DNA of 30,392 nt, taken from a virus. The stretch's first letter is position 1, and every line of letters starts with the position of its first letter. Shown in pieces: positions 6,692 to 12,988 of the stretch. Under the pieces are notes generated by a model. It was given only the letters and a program-made list of their open reading frames with translations. It made no database searches and was not told the DNA's origin. Both the position numbers and the translations under genes were made by a program. The DNA lies in IMG/VR virus record IMGVR_UViG_3300035181_001116, positions 1-30,392 of that record; one strand, written 5' to 3'.

Positions 6692-7306
6692 ATGATTCAA
6701 ACACGAAAAGACCCGCACTGGGTAGATGAAAGCGGAACAAAGATTCCATACAACCGGCTAACAAAGCTGGAGATATTAAGAGAGGCTGAACTTGCCCGCT
6801 TAGTGAAAGAGGCAAAGGCCGTTAACACGCGGTTGCATATGTTTAAAAAGCAAATAATTGCCGGATGCGATAAGCTTGTAAAGGAGTTTATGAAAGAAAA
6901 GGGCGTGGATAGTATTGGCAAGGGAAATGTAATGCTTCACAATTTCGATCGCTCCATCCGGATTGAGCTTTCTATTAACGACCGTATTGAATTTGATGAT
7001 CTTACAATGAAAGCCTGTAAGGAAAAATTTGATGAATTCCTTTCGGCTAATATCGACGAAAAGCAGGCGTTTGTTAAAGAAATGGTTAACGAAGCTTTCT
7101 CAACCAGTCGCGGTAAGCTCGACAGCAAAAAAGTAATGAGCTTGCTAAAATACGAAACCAGGATAAAGGATGAAACCTTTCAGGCTGCCCTGGTACTCCT
7201 AAAGGAAAGCATCCGCAGGCCTGATTCAAAATCATACTACCGGGTTTGGGTGAAGGGTAAGGAAGGGGGTTATGAGAACATTGACTTGAACTTTTCGAGC
7301 ATATAA
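6692..7306 (+). CDS. DUF3164 family early phage protein
   Basis: A 204-residue protein of the DUF3164 type, found almost only in Mu-like phages and prophages between the B gene and the middle-region genes. Recognisable traits are the N-terminal DPHWVDESGTKIPYNRL, the long charged helix with LVKEAKAVNTRLHMFK, the DRSIRIELSINDRIEFDD segment, and the C-terminal RPDSKSYYRVWVK. The biochemical role is unknown; position suggests DNA metabolism or takeover of the host during lytic transposition. It is preceded by an A-rich leader (ccctaaaacaatcaaaaca) and no Shine-Dalgarno. It is followed by 162 bases without a gene, which hold the tRNA-like element at 7338-7443. Confidence 0.85.
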   Translation: MIQTRKDPHWVDESGTKIPYNRLTKLEILREAELARLVKEAKAVNTRLHMFKKQIIAGCDKLVKEFMKEKGVDSIGKGNVMLHNFDRSIRIELSINDRIEFDDLTMKACKEKFDEFLSANIDEKQAFVKEMVNEAFSTSRGKLDSKKVMSLLKYETRIKDETFQAALVLLKESIRRPDSKSYYRVWVKGKEGGYENIDLNFSSI

Positions 7307-7337
7307 CACACGCTTAGATGGATATACAGCCGGGAAA

Positions 7338-7443
7338 GACCGGCACACGATTGGAAGGTGAGTAAGGTACACATATTTGCAGAAAGGTTTGTTTCCGTTT
7401 CCCTTATGCAAAACGTTCGCGGGTTCGAATCCCGCTCCGGTCA
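7338..7443 (+). ncRNA. tRNA-like element (perfect T-arm and acceptor, abnormal middle)
   Basis: The 3' part is a canonical T-arm, GCGGG (7419-7423), TTCGAAT loop, CCCGC (7431-7435), then TCCGGTC and A (7436-7443). Upstream GACCGGC (7338-7344) pairs with it in six of seven positions. The total of 106 bases is too long for a normal tRNA. The middle holds a GG..GG D-loop-like stretch, a TTTGCA/TGCAAA stem (7376-7381 with 7407-7412), and a possible anticodon loop TTTGTTT (7388-7394). It is either a decayed or rearranged tRNA, or a tRNA-mimic in the early operon leader of the next gene. Confidence 0.4.
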
Positions 7444-7468
7444 CAGCAACAAACAAACAACAAACATT

Positions 7469-7828
7469 ATGTATAAAAGTAGGCGGTTAACTCGTCTGCC
7501 TGACGAAAGTCTTCGCGAAGGGCTTGTTAAGGCAACACAGGATCAGATAGTTTTGGAAGCGCTTGCCGAATCGGGTCTTACATTCGACCAGGTTAAGGTT
7601 AAAACGCGTGTTAATAAAATAATCATGACCCGGCACATCATACATTATCTACTATCGGTAAATCCTGATCGTTCATTCCAGAGCATCAGGTTTTTATTTA
7701 ATAAAGATCATGCGACTGTTTTACATGGCCGGGACGTAATAGAGGACTTGATTGAAAACAATCGTGAGTTGAAGTTAAAAATAATAACCATATCCACTAA
7801 AATCAGAAACCAAAATGAGCAAAGCTAG
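7469..7828 (+). CDS. DnaA domain IV-like DNA-binding protein
   Basis: About 119 residues. The C-terminal two thirds resemble the DNA-binding domain IV of the replication initiator DnaA: a helix with TRHIIHYLL (54-62), a connecting SFQSIRFLF, and the signature-like KDHATVLHGRDVI (79-91), where DnaA has RDHTTVLHA. There is no ATPase part, so it is a free-standing DNA-recognition module. I start it at ATG 7469 after an A-rich leader; the frame remains open to a GTG at 7358 but those codons come from the tRNA-like element (FESRSGHS from the T-arm). It overlaps the next gene by 14 bases. It may mark phage DNA for replisome loading or compete with host DnaA at its boxes; both are inference. Confidence 0.72.
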   Translation: MYKSRRLTRLPDESLREGLVKATQDQIVLEALAESGLTFDQVKVKTRVNKIIMTRHIIHYLLSVNPDRSFQSIRFLFNKDHATVLHGRDVIEDLIENNRELKLKIITISTKIRNQNEQS

Positions 7829-8108
7829 AGTGCAGATTATAGGCAAGGTTACCGGTCTCGACAGGGAACGCTGCGTAGCGAAATTTAAGGACAGCCAGGA
7901 TATGCTGGAATATGCCGGGTATGAAGTTGTAAACCCGGTTACCCTGGTTCCGGCAGAAACCAGCTATAAGGAAGCCATGCGCATCTGCCTGCGCGAGCTG
8001 CTTAGTGTGGATGCCGTTGCCGTGCAACCCGATTGGTACGACTCTGAAGGCGCAAGGGTAGAGTATATGGTTGCAAATGCGTTGAAACTTAAAATGATTC
8101 ATATATGA
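7815..8108 (+). CDS. DUF4406 nucleoside deoxyribosyltransferase-like protein
   Basis: A 97-residue protein that matches DUF4406 well: N-terminal VQIIGKVTGLDRERCVAKF, GYEVVNPVTLVP (35-46), a helix with YKEAMRICLRELLSVDAVAV, and PDWYDSEGARVEYMVANAL (73-91). The fold is related to nucleoside 2-deoxyribosyltransferases and to TIR/SLOG-like Rossmann proteins; the conserved DS-GA-E arrangement near the C terminus is the presumed active-site region. The family is common in phages but its substrate is not established. It overlaps the gene before by 14 bases and the gene after in ATGA, so the three are co-translated. With the dNTP pyrophosphohydrolase at 9131 it points to manipulation of nucleotide pools. 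Confidence 0.85.
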   Translation: MSKARVQIIGKVTGLDRERCVAKFKDSQDMLEYAGYEVVNPVTLVPAETSYKEAMRICLRELLSVDAVAVQPDWYDSEGARVEYMVANALKLKMIHI

Positions 8109-8548
8109 ACCGGAAATATATAATTACATCCTCAGCCTGGGACGGAGAGGTTGAGCTTATTTACTCCGACGAAATGCTGGAGAGTAAAGATGGAAATATG
8201 CTGCTGGTAATGCTCGACGTTCGCCGTGCCGAATTAAGCGAGCCGCAGCATATATGGTTCCTGAAATCGTGCCGGGAGTTTTCGGAGTTTGAGCCTAAAA
8301 TTAAAAGCGCTCCGGGCGTAGTAATAGCTGAAGTAGCTATTGAAGTAACCTTCGATATCTTTTGGAAACGTTACAAAGCTCCTGATAACTCGAAAAAGAA
8401 AAAAGCCCTGTTGGCGTGGAACCGGCTGCCGGTATCCGAACAAATAAAAGCCTTCAATTACATAGCCAAATACGAACGCGGAATACAAAGCTGGCAAACC
8501 AGGCAATATGCCGAAACCTATTTAAACTCAGATTTATGGAACAATTAA
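8105..8548 (+). CDS. Replisome-organiser-like early protein
   Basis: A 147-residue protein in two parts. Residues 1-80 are beta-rich (YIITSSAWDGEVELIYSDE) and unrecognised. Residues 83-147 carry a motif common at the C terminus of phage replication-initiation and DnaT/DnaC-loader-type proteins: FDIFWKRYKAPDNSKKKKA, an AW-R-P segment, then YAETYLNSDLWNN at the very end. It overlaps its upstream neighbour in ATGA. Lying after the DnaA-like protein, it may help bring host replication factors to transposition intermediates, the role PriA-dependent loading plays in Mu. The functional assignment is by motif only. Confidence 0.65.
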   Translation: MNRKYIITSSAWDGEVELIYSDEMLESKDGNMLLVMLDVRRAELSEPQHIWFLKSCREFSEFEPKIKSAPGVVIAEVAIEVTFDIFWKRYKAPDNSKKKKALLAWNRLPVSEQIKAFNYIAKYERGIQSWQTRQYAETYLNSDLWNN

Positions 8549-8643
8549 ATGAAAAATATTCCGTGTCAGCTAAATGTATAGCTATTGGAATCATCGGGGC
8601 AGGGATCATGCTCCTGTTAATTATAACTGGCATTTTACATTAA
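8536..8643 (+). CDS. Small single-span membrane protein, 35 aa
   Basis: A short gene starting at ATG 8536 inside the end of the upstream gene (13-base overlap). The product is MEQLNEKYSVSAKCIA followed by one hydrophobic helix of about 20 residues (IGIIGAGIMLLLIITGIL) ending in H. No other domain. A longer open frame from 8416 in the same phase would put an unrelated basic stretch before it and is a shadow of the upstream gene. The function is unknown; small membrane peptides in early phage regions include superinfection-exclusion and host-takeover proteins. Confidence 0.5.
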   Translation: MEQLNEKYSVSAKCIAIGIIGAGIMLLLIITGILH

Positions 8644-8661
8644 TCACTAAACAAACAAACA

Positions 8662-9129
8662 ATGACAAACAGACTAGACAACATGACAAAGGAAGAGCGG
8701 AAAGAAGCATTCCGGGAAGCGGATAAAATCCGTAAAAATTACATTATCGGGCAGTGCTGCTCTGTGGATGACTTACGCAGCAGCTTACGCAGCAGCCTAG
8801 AACCTAAAACCGCTGCGGATCGCAATCAGCAATATGATGACCTGGTTCAGGCTATTGAGTACGAAAAAGGGGAGCGCAACCGGGTTACCATTATTAAGAT
8901 GCTTGATACCAAGCGCAGGCAATTAGCAAAGCTCAGCTTTGTGTTTATCCTGGTTATTACAACCAGTTCGTGCGGCAAGTACCAATTAATTATATGGAAT
9001 GGAACAGATATGATTGGGATTGTTTACCTGGTTTTATTCCTGGTGTTTATTTTCATCGTATGGGTGATTAACTACATTGATACGAAGTTGTGGGAGCGTC
9101 GTAGAAACAGGGCTAATAAAGGGAGGTAA
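8662..9129 (+). CDS. Membrane protein with two C-terminal transmembrane helices
   Basis: A 155-residue protein after a good A-rich leader (actaaacaaacaaaca). The soluble N-terminal 85 residues are charged and helical and include an internal duplication, LRSSLRSSL, produced by two adjacent copies of TTACGCAGCAGC in the DNA. Two hydrophobic spans follow, about 90-105 and 118-139, with a Cys-containing short loop (SSCGKYQ) between, and a very basic C terminus (RRRNRANKGR). The SSC could be mistaken for a lipobox but sits after residue 100, not at the N terminus. No family recognised. It lies far from the lysis cassette, so a holin role is unlikely. Confidence 0.65.
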   Translation: MTNRLDNMTKEERKEAFREADKIRKNYIIGQCCSVDDLRSSLRSSLEPKTAADRNQQYDDLVQAIEYEKGERNRVTIIKMLDTKRRQLAKLSFVFILVITTSSCGKYQLIIWNGTDMIGIVYLVLFLVFIFIVWVINYIDTKLWERRRNRANKGR

Positions 9130-9130
9130 G

Positions 9131-9673
9131 ATGAGCTCGCACTGTAACAAATACCCCGGCTGCGGATGCCCGCCTGAATGTGGTGAAAGATGCCACATTG
9201 TTGATCTGGGATCGCCTGAAACGGTTGGCGAACTTCTTGATAAGTTAAATGAAATTCCATTTAACGCTGATTTTGGATTCCGTAACTATCCGCTTCAGTC
9301 TCTGTACTATGATAGTATTAAAGTGTCATGCTATTTCGATAGTGAAGAAAATGACGCAATTGAAACGACTCCTAATTTTAACATTTTTCAGGAGGTACAC
9401 GGTTATTGGAGTGATGAAACATTTGGTACCCGTTCAGCATTAGGCCCATTGAATCACCTTTTAAAAGAGGTTAAAGAGGTAATTGAGGACCCGACTAATA
9501 TAGAAGAGTATGCCGATTGCGGATTGTTATTGATGGACTCATTAAGAATAGCCGGTTACTCGATGGATGATCTTTACACCGCTATGATTAGCAAGTTCCG
9601 GAAGAATAAGACTCGCACCTGGGGAAAGCCAGACAAGAACGGAACTGTTGAACATATAAGAGCCAGGCTATGA
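9131..9673 (+). CDS. MazG-type dATP/dGTP pyrophosphohydrolase (PF04447-like) with Cys-rich N terminus
   Basis: A 180-residue protein whose C-terminal half (about 85-180) matches the dATP/dGTP diphosphohydrolase family formerly DUF550: FQEVHGYWSDETFG, GPLNHLLKEVKEVIED, EEYADCGLLLMDSLRIAGY and KNKTRTWGKPDKNGTVEHIR. The MazG-type metal site is visible as E113-x2-E116 and E126-x2-D129. Members hydrolyse dNTPs to dNMP and pyrophosphate; a phage branch (MazZ) removes dATP and dGTP in 2-aminoadenine phages. No purZ is present here. The first 21 residues hold five cysteines (C5, C11, C13, C17, C21), a possible zinc site not usual for the family. ATG 9131 is chosen because it is preceded by GGGAGGTAAG, one of the few Shine-Dalgarno-like sites in the window; an in-frame start at 9077 lies in the upstream gene. 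Confidence 0.82.
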   Translation: MSSHCNKYPGCGCPPECGERCHIVDLGSPETVGELLDKLNEIPFNADFGFRNYPLQSLYYDSIKVSCYFDSEENDAIETTPNFNIFQEVHGYWSDETFGTRSALGPLNHLLKEVKEVIEDPTNIEEYADCGLLLMDSLRIAGYSMDDLYTAMISKFRKNKTRTWGKPDKNGTVEHIRARL

Positions 9674-9870
9674 AACCACTCACTCCATCTATCCGCCACA
9701 AATACTACTTAAACCGCAAAGTAAAGGCCTTTTGCAAGGTTAGCAGCCGCAAACGGGTAGTGTTTATACTGGAAGCCGACAAAGACGCACTAACAGGCAG
9801 AAACAAGGCTTACTTTGAAGAATTAACAATTAAGTATAGGTATCTAACGCAATTTATAATGCCGCTATGA
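9670..9870 (+). CDS. Small hypothetical protein, 66 aa
   Basis: Starts in an ATGA overlap with the pyrophosphohydrolase gene and ends in an ATGA overlap with the next, which supports translation. Product is basic at the N terminus (RHKYYLNRKVKAFCKVSSRKR) with a central hydrophobic VVFILEADKDAL. No recognised domain. Confidence 0.6.
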   Translation: MKPLTPSIRHKYYLNRKVKAFCKVSSRKRVVFILEADKDALTGRNKAYFEELTIKYRYLTQFIMPL

Positions 9871-10169
9871 ATAAACTCACATTACACCTTAGCCCATCAG
9901 AATGGAATCAACTCACTGCCACCGTTCTTGAACAAAGTAGCGAAGTAAGAAGTACTGAAGATAAGTACATGAAAGCAATCTTGTTTAATGTGCTTCTCCA
10001 GGTGTACGTGAAGCTTCATAATAAGCTCCACAGCCTGAAGGCCGAAAACAACCGGCTTAACCTAACTTACCCTGAAGCTTCAGTACTGGCAATGACATTG
10101 CTGGAACTAAGTACGGATAATTACCTGATTATTAATATTACCGCTTTGATTGATCAGAAATTAACTTAA
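9867..10169 (+). CDS. Hypothetical protein, 100 aa
   Basis: A predominantly helical protein (LSPSEWNQLTATVLEQSS, then VLLQVYVKLHNKLHSLKAE). It is translationally coupled to the gene before it (ATGA). No family recognised and no membrane segment. Followed by 43 A/T-rich bases with a TACATTTA element (one mismatch to the -7 consensus), which could give the next gene its own weak promoter. Confidence 0.6.
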   Translation: MNKLTLHLSPSEWNQLTATVLEQSSEVRSTEDKYMKAILFNVLLQVYVKLHNKLHSLKAENNRLNLTYPEASVLAMTLLELSTDNYLIINITALIDQKLT

Positions 10170-10212
10170 TTCAATACATTTACACGGAATATTAATCTTT
10201 ATTAATTAAGCT

Positions 10213-10614
10213 ATGAAAACAAAATCAAAAGTACTAAGTGGATGCTTTATTTTAATTGCAATAGTGGCAATTGGAATTACACTAGGAATAGCCGCTAAAA
10301 GCTGTGATAATTCTAATAATGCAACTCCGGGGAAAAACGGAATTGATACATTAGCTCTGGAGCTTTATGCGAAATCAATTGCTGAAGCTTCAGTAAAGCA
10401 GCTGTTGAAGGCACCGGCATCGGCTGAATTCCCAAGCGATCAGCAGCACTACCTGTTGCAAGCCGACAGCACTATTATTATCAAAGGGGCTGTTGATTCA
10501 CAGAACGCTTTCGGGGCTATGCTCCGCACAACATTTTATGTAAGTATGAAATGGAAGGCTGATTTTACCAACTCTGATAACTGGCAGGTTCTGGAGTCGT
10601 TCCTGGATGAATAG
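10213..10614 (+). CDS. Membrane-anchored protein, last gene of the early operon
   Basis: A 133-residue protein with an N-terminal signal anchor (SGCFILIAIVAIGITLGIA, about 8-27) and a polar exported domain. The exported part contains SVKQLLKAPASAEFPSD (about 58-75) and GAVDSQNAFGAMLRTTFYVSMK (about 96-117), a combination seen in small secreted or membrane-bound proteins in many bacteria and phages where residues read LK-P-TA-FP and G-VD-QN-FGA-R. The domain's function is not known to me. Transcription ends just after it at the stem-loop (10629-10661) and terminator (10671-10697), so it closes the early transcript. Surface exposure suggests a host-modification role such as exclusion, unproven. 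Confidence 0.7.
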   Translation: MKTKSKVLSGCFILIAIVAIGITLGIAAKSCDNSNNATPGKNGIDTLALELYAKSIAEASVKQLLKAPASAEFPSDQQHYLLQADSTIIIKGAVDSQNAFGAMLRTTFYVSMKWKADFTNSDNWQVLESFLDE

Positions 10615-10628
10615 TGAGGTCTATGAAT

Positions 10629-10661
10629 AGTGAGGGCTTCACTTCAAGTGAAACCCTCACT
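10629..10661 (+). other. Strong imperfect stem-loop after the early operon
   Basis: AGTGAGGG (10629-10636) pairs with CCCTCACT (10654-10661); inside, TTCACT (10638-10643) pairs with AGTGAA (10647-10652); loop TCA, one C-A mismatch. Fourteen pairs in all, followed by TAAAAAA. Its stem contains the second of two ATGAATAGTGAGG copies (first at 10606-10618). It may protect the early mRNA 3' end. Confidence 0.6.
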
Positions 10662-10670
10662 AAAAAACGC

Positions 10671-10697
10671 AAAGCCACCCTAACCGGTGGCTTTTTT
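10671..10697 (+). terminator. Early-operon intrinsic terminator
   Basis: GCCACC (10674-10679) pairs with GGTGGC (10686-10691), flanked by AAA and TTTTTT (10692-10697). A clean rho-independent terminator closing the early region before the promoter at 10737. Confidence 0.85.
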
Positions 10698-10736
10698 GGT
10701 TAATAACTCGTTTAAAATATTTTATTATATATGTTT

Positions 10737-10744
10737 TAAATTTG
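10737..10744 (+). promoter_or_regulatory. Promoter for the small HTH gene, -7 box TAAATTTG
   Basis: Exact TAnnTTTG match directly after the terminator. The gene start at 10750 is only five bases downstream, so the predicted transcript would be leaderless or nearly so. The -33 element is weak (TTTA near 10711). Confidence 0.5.
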
Positions 10745-10749
10745 CACAC

Positions 10750-10977
10750 ATGGCATACAACCGGAAAAACAAGTTACTTCAAATGCAGCATGTTTGCGAA
10801 GTGTACCAGAAGCATATGCTTCCCGGAGTAACAACTGCCTGGGTGTACCGTAATATTATTTTCCCACAGTTTCATATATCAATAGCCACTCTTTATATTT
10901 ACCTGGGTACCTCAATTAAAAAAGAGCTTAGGCAAATAGAGGATTCATCCCGGCCACAGTTAAGTTTATTCGAGTAA
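10750..10977 (+). CDS. Small HTH-like protein, candidate middle/late activator
   Basis: A 75-residue protein beginning MAYNRKNKLLQMQHVCEVY and containing TAWVYRNIIFPQFHISIAT followed by LYIYLGTSIKKEL, which reads as two helices with a turn and an aromatic-rich recognition helix (YRNIIFPQFHIS-TLYIYL). It ends in SLFE. The start at 10750 is chosen over an in-frame ATG at 10687 because the latter lies in the terminator. It stands alone between the early terminator and the converging head genes, with its own promoter, where Mu has the Mor and C activators. No match to Mor is visible beyond size and fold type, so the activator role is inference. Confidence 0.6.
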   Translation: MAYNRKNKLLQMQHVCEVYQKHMLPGVTTAWVYRNIIFPQFHISIATLYIYLGTSIKKELRQIEDSSRPQLSLFE

Positions 10978-10987
10978 ACCCCATCCG

Positions 10988-11017
10988 CCCTTTGGGCACC
11001 TTCCCCGTGGGGGAAGG
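10988..11017. terminator. Bidirectional hairpin pair between convergent genes
   Basis: GCCC-TTT-GGGC (10988-10997) is followed by CCTTCCCC (10999-11006) paired with GGGGAAGG (11010-11017). These lie between the 3' ends of the plus gene at 10750 and the minus gene at 11034. The sequence type recalls widespread intergenic bacterial repeats. T runs are not adjacent, so termination is probable from position rather than form. Confidence 0.5.
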
Positions 11018-11033
11018 GAATAGGAATTTTTTA

Positions 11034-11540
11034 TTACTCAATTGTTATAACAGGATCAGCCAAGTGATATTCCTGGTTCATTGCGCTGTCATCGCTGCAA
11101 AGCGTACTATACACCAATTCAAATTCTCTTATACCGTCGTCGCGTTTCACCTTCCGGGAACTTACCCTGGTTAAAGCTCCGAACTCCGGGTATGCTATCG
11201 GTCGCCAACCGTGCAAAGCCTTGTGAATGTTTTCGAGTATAAGCCAAATGGCGGCTGCTTTGGCCTGTTGACCGGCGGGTGCTTTCGGATTGGTATTACT
11301 AAGTTTTAAATCAGCTACCCGAATGCTGATCAGTATTTCGCCGTCCTGCACCTTCTGCGACTGGTTTTTCCAGGTAGCCTGCTGAAGTTCCAGCAGCATA
11401 CATGGGAATTTAACCGGTGGGTTCTCCTGGTAATAGTCGAGCTGTCCCCAGTCCTCGTCCATGTATTTGAGGTTGGGCTCCATCAGGGCAATGCGGATAT
11501 GGATGGCGGTGAGAATGTCGTTTATCATTTGGTAACGCAT
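11034..11540 (-). CDS. Tail terminator-like protein (Mu gp37-type position)
   Basis: A 168-residue protein, the last gene of the leftward head module. The N terminus NDILTAIHIRIALMEPNLKYMD, the central PPVKFPCMLLELQQATWKN, and the IWLILENIHKALHGW segment resemble small head-tail completion or tail-terminator proteins that sit after the gpG-like gene in Mu-like phages. I judge this from order and general character; individual residues are not diagnostic. It starts at ATG 11540, 26 bases after the stop of the gene upstream, and that gap holds half of a REP-like element (AGACGCGA, 11553-11560). Confidence 0.6.
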   Translation of the reverse strand: MRYQMINDILTAIHIRIALMEPNLKYMDEDWGQLDYYQENPPVKFPCMLLELQQATWKNQSQKVQDGEILISIRVADLKLSNTNPKAPAGQQAKAAAIWLILENIHKALHGWRPIAYPEFGALTRVSSRKVKRDDGIREFELVYSTLCSDDSAMNQEYHLADPVITIE

Positions 11541-11566
11541 TATGGATTAATGAGACGCGAAAGGAT

Positions 11567-12118
11567 TTAGCTGTGAGGTTTGAGGCGGTTGTATATTTCA
11601 GTTTCCAGCTGCTTGAAATGTGAATCGGCAACGCGCTTAACTGCGTGATCAACTTCTATGTGATGCCCTATAAAGCGGCGTTCCGGGATAATGATCTTTG
11701 ATCCTACTTTTTTAAGGGCCATCGCTTTCCAGTAACCGGCTTCGTTACTCAGCGCCTGGTTCTTTTTGCTGCCGTTTACCGCTTTGGTTTTAACCGAAAA
11801 GGTTTGCCTTCCGGCAAGGCTGTAATACATGGCCCAGAAAAACTTTTGCATCTTACGGGTAACCACTATGGTTCCGCCTTCGTTCTGTATGCGGGCATAA
11901 GGCATGGAGTTACTGAATACGATGGAAAGCCCTGCAACCTTTGCCCGGTTCCCGCGCCTGAGCGCTCCGGATCGCATCATCAGGCTGCCGCGTTTGTTTG
12001 CCCTGGCTACCTCCGGCCACGGCCTGTCGAAAAAAGCTTTGCGCTCAAAGTTGCGGTCGAACTCATCCATGAGCTCAATCTTTAAATCAGTGAGTAACAG
12101 CTTTACGAACTCATCCAT
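11567..12118 (-). CDS. Phage virion morphogenesis protein (gpG-like)
   Basis: A 183-residue protein of the phage virion morphogenesis / tail completion family (Mu gpG, P2 gpS). Visible traits are RPWPEVARANKRGSLMMRSGALRRG (about 34-57), then VFSNSMPYARIQNEGGTI (68-85) and, later, a conserved IIPERRFIGHH (139-149), the usual PARPFLG-like motif of the family. The product is basic. It overlaps the end of the MuF-like gene by eight bases. In Mu these proteins act at the head-tail junction and tail completion. Confidence 0.8.
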   Translation of the reverse strand: MDEFVKLLLTDLKIELMDEFDRNFERKAFFDRPWPEVARANKRGSLMMRSGALRRGNRAKVAGLSIVFSNSMPYARIQNEGGTIVVTRKMQKFFWAMYYSLAGRQTFSVKTKAVNGSKKNQALSNEAGYWKAMALKKVGSKIIIPERRFIGHHIEVDHAVKRVADSHFKQLETEIYNRLKPHS

Positions 12119-12917
12119 GAGGCAGGCTGTTTATAATTTCCTTTACTCCATCCTGAACCTTCCGGTAAGGATGATGAGGCGGGAATATTACCTTTTGCTT
12201 ACCCGGATTAAATCGGAAAATAGCATCGGCATTGTTGCCGTTTTTATCTAACCTGGTTGTGGCCTTTTCGCCATTTCGCGCAGCTGCTTCCGGATCGCTT
12301 TCCGGGAACTTGCCTATGCGAACCTGTACGGCTGTACACCGGCAGCGCCATCCGTTTGGCGGGTAGTAATCGCTCCAGAAGGGATCAGTATCCGGCAGTG
12401 TTGTATTGGCCAGCACGGCATGCCATTCGCGTACCCGGTCGTCGCCGGCAGTTCGGTACTGGAGGTTATATCGGTCGCTGCCTTGTTCCAGGTCGGCCCA
12501 TTTGGCGGCCATTTCGGCGGAGCTGGTGGCGAATATATACTCCGCCTCCAGGTACTGAACATTGTAAGCCTGGTTAATTTCCTGCACGTCCACTTTAAAG
12601 GCCGCATATGGCTTTATTGTGCCATCAGCGTTAAGCAATAACTCCGAGGCTTCCTTCAGTTGCGTGTGCGTTTTAAAACCGGAGAAAACAAAAACATCAT
12701 TCTCTAAGGCATTAACCATTGCCGGCGGCGGAACGTTATCGGCCAGTCCGGAACTCATACCGGCGGCAAGAACCCGATTGGTTTCGTTAATCACTCCCAG
12801 GAAGGGTTCATCCTTCAGCATTTCCGGTTCATATTTCCCGGTCTTATGCAAATGGCGGAGAGCTTTGGTATAAACGTTCTTTTTGAAGTTAGCGGACGAC
12901 GGGGACGGGGTGGACAA
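12111..12917 (-). CDS. MuF-like minor head protein
   Basis: A 268-residue protein of the phage Mu protein F / SPP1 gp7 family, found just after the portal in Mu-like phages and needed in head morphogenesis. The hallmark C-terminal region is present: YRTAGDDRVREWHAVLANTT (about 155-174), then DPFWSDYYPPNGWRCRCTAVQV (about 178-199), where the family has a PP-H-N-CRC motif, here PPNGWRCRC. It lies 71 bases downstream of the portal gene and overlaps the gpG-like gene by eight bases. At 268 residues it is at the shorter end for MuF, with no extra C-terminal toxin domain. Confidence 0.85.
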   Translation of the reverse strand: MSTPSPSSANFKKNVYTKALRHLHKTGKYEPEMLKDEPFLGVINETNRVLAAGMSSGLADNVPPPAMVNALENDVFVFSGFKTHTQLKEASELLLNADGTIKPYAAFKVDVQEINQAYNVQYLEAEYIFATSSAEMAAKWADLEQGSDRYNLQYRTAGDDRVREWHAVLANTTLPDTDPFWSDYYPPNGWRCRCTAVQVRIGKFPESDPEAAARNGEKATTRLDKNGNNADAIFRFNPGKQKVIFPPHHPYRKVQDGVKEIINSLPHG

Positions 12918-12988
12918 TGAGGCATGAGCGGGAAGAATACCGCCGCAGCAATCGCACTTCTGATTATAAAGACCCGAAAGCAGTGCGC

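Noticed and set aside
7338-7443. A normal functional tRNA gene
   Set aside because: The distance between acceptor strands (106 bases) and the missing regular D and anticodon arms do not fit any standard tRNA, so it is listed only as tRNA-like.
7358-7468. GTG-started N-terminal extension of the DnaA-like gene
   Set aside because: These codons translate the tRNA-like element; the ATG at 7469 has a typical A-rich leader and the domain fits from there.
9000-9130. SSC motif in the 155-residue membrane protein as a lipobox
   Set aside because: It lies after residue 100 between two membrane helices, not at the end of an N-terminal signal.
11804-12641. Several plus-strand open frames over the MuF and gpG-like genes
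   Set aside because: They are antisense shadows with Arg/Pro/Cys-rich products; the minus-strand frames match known phage families.
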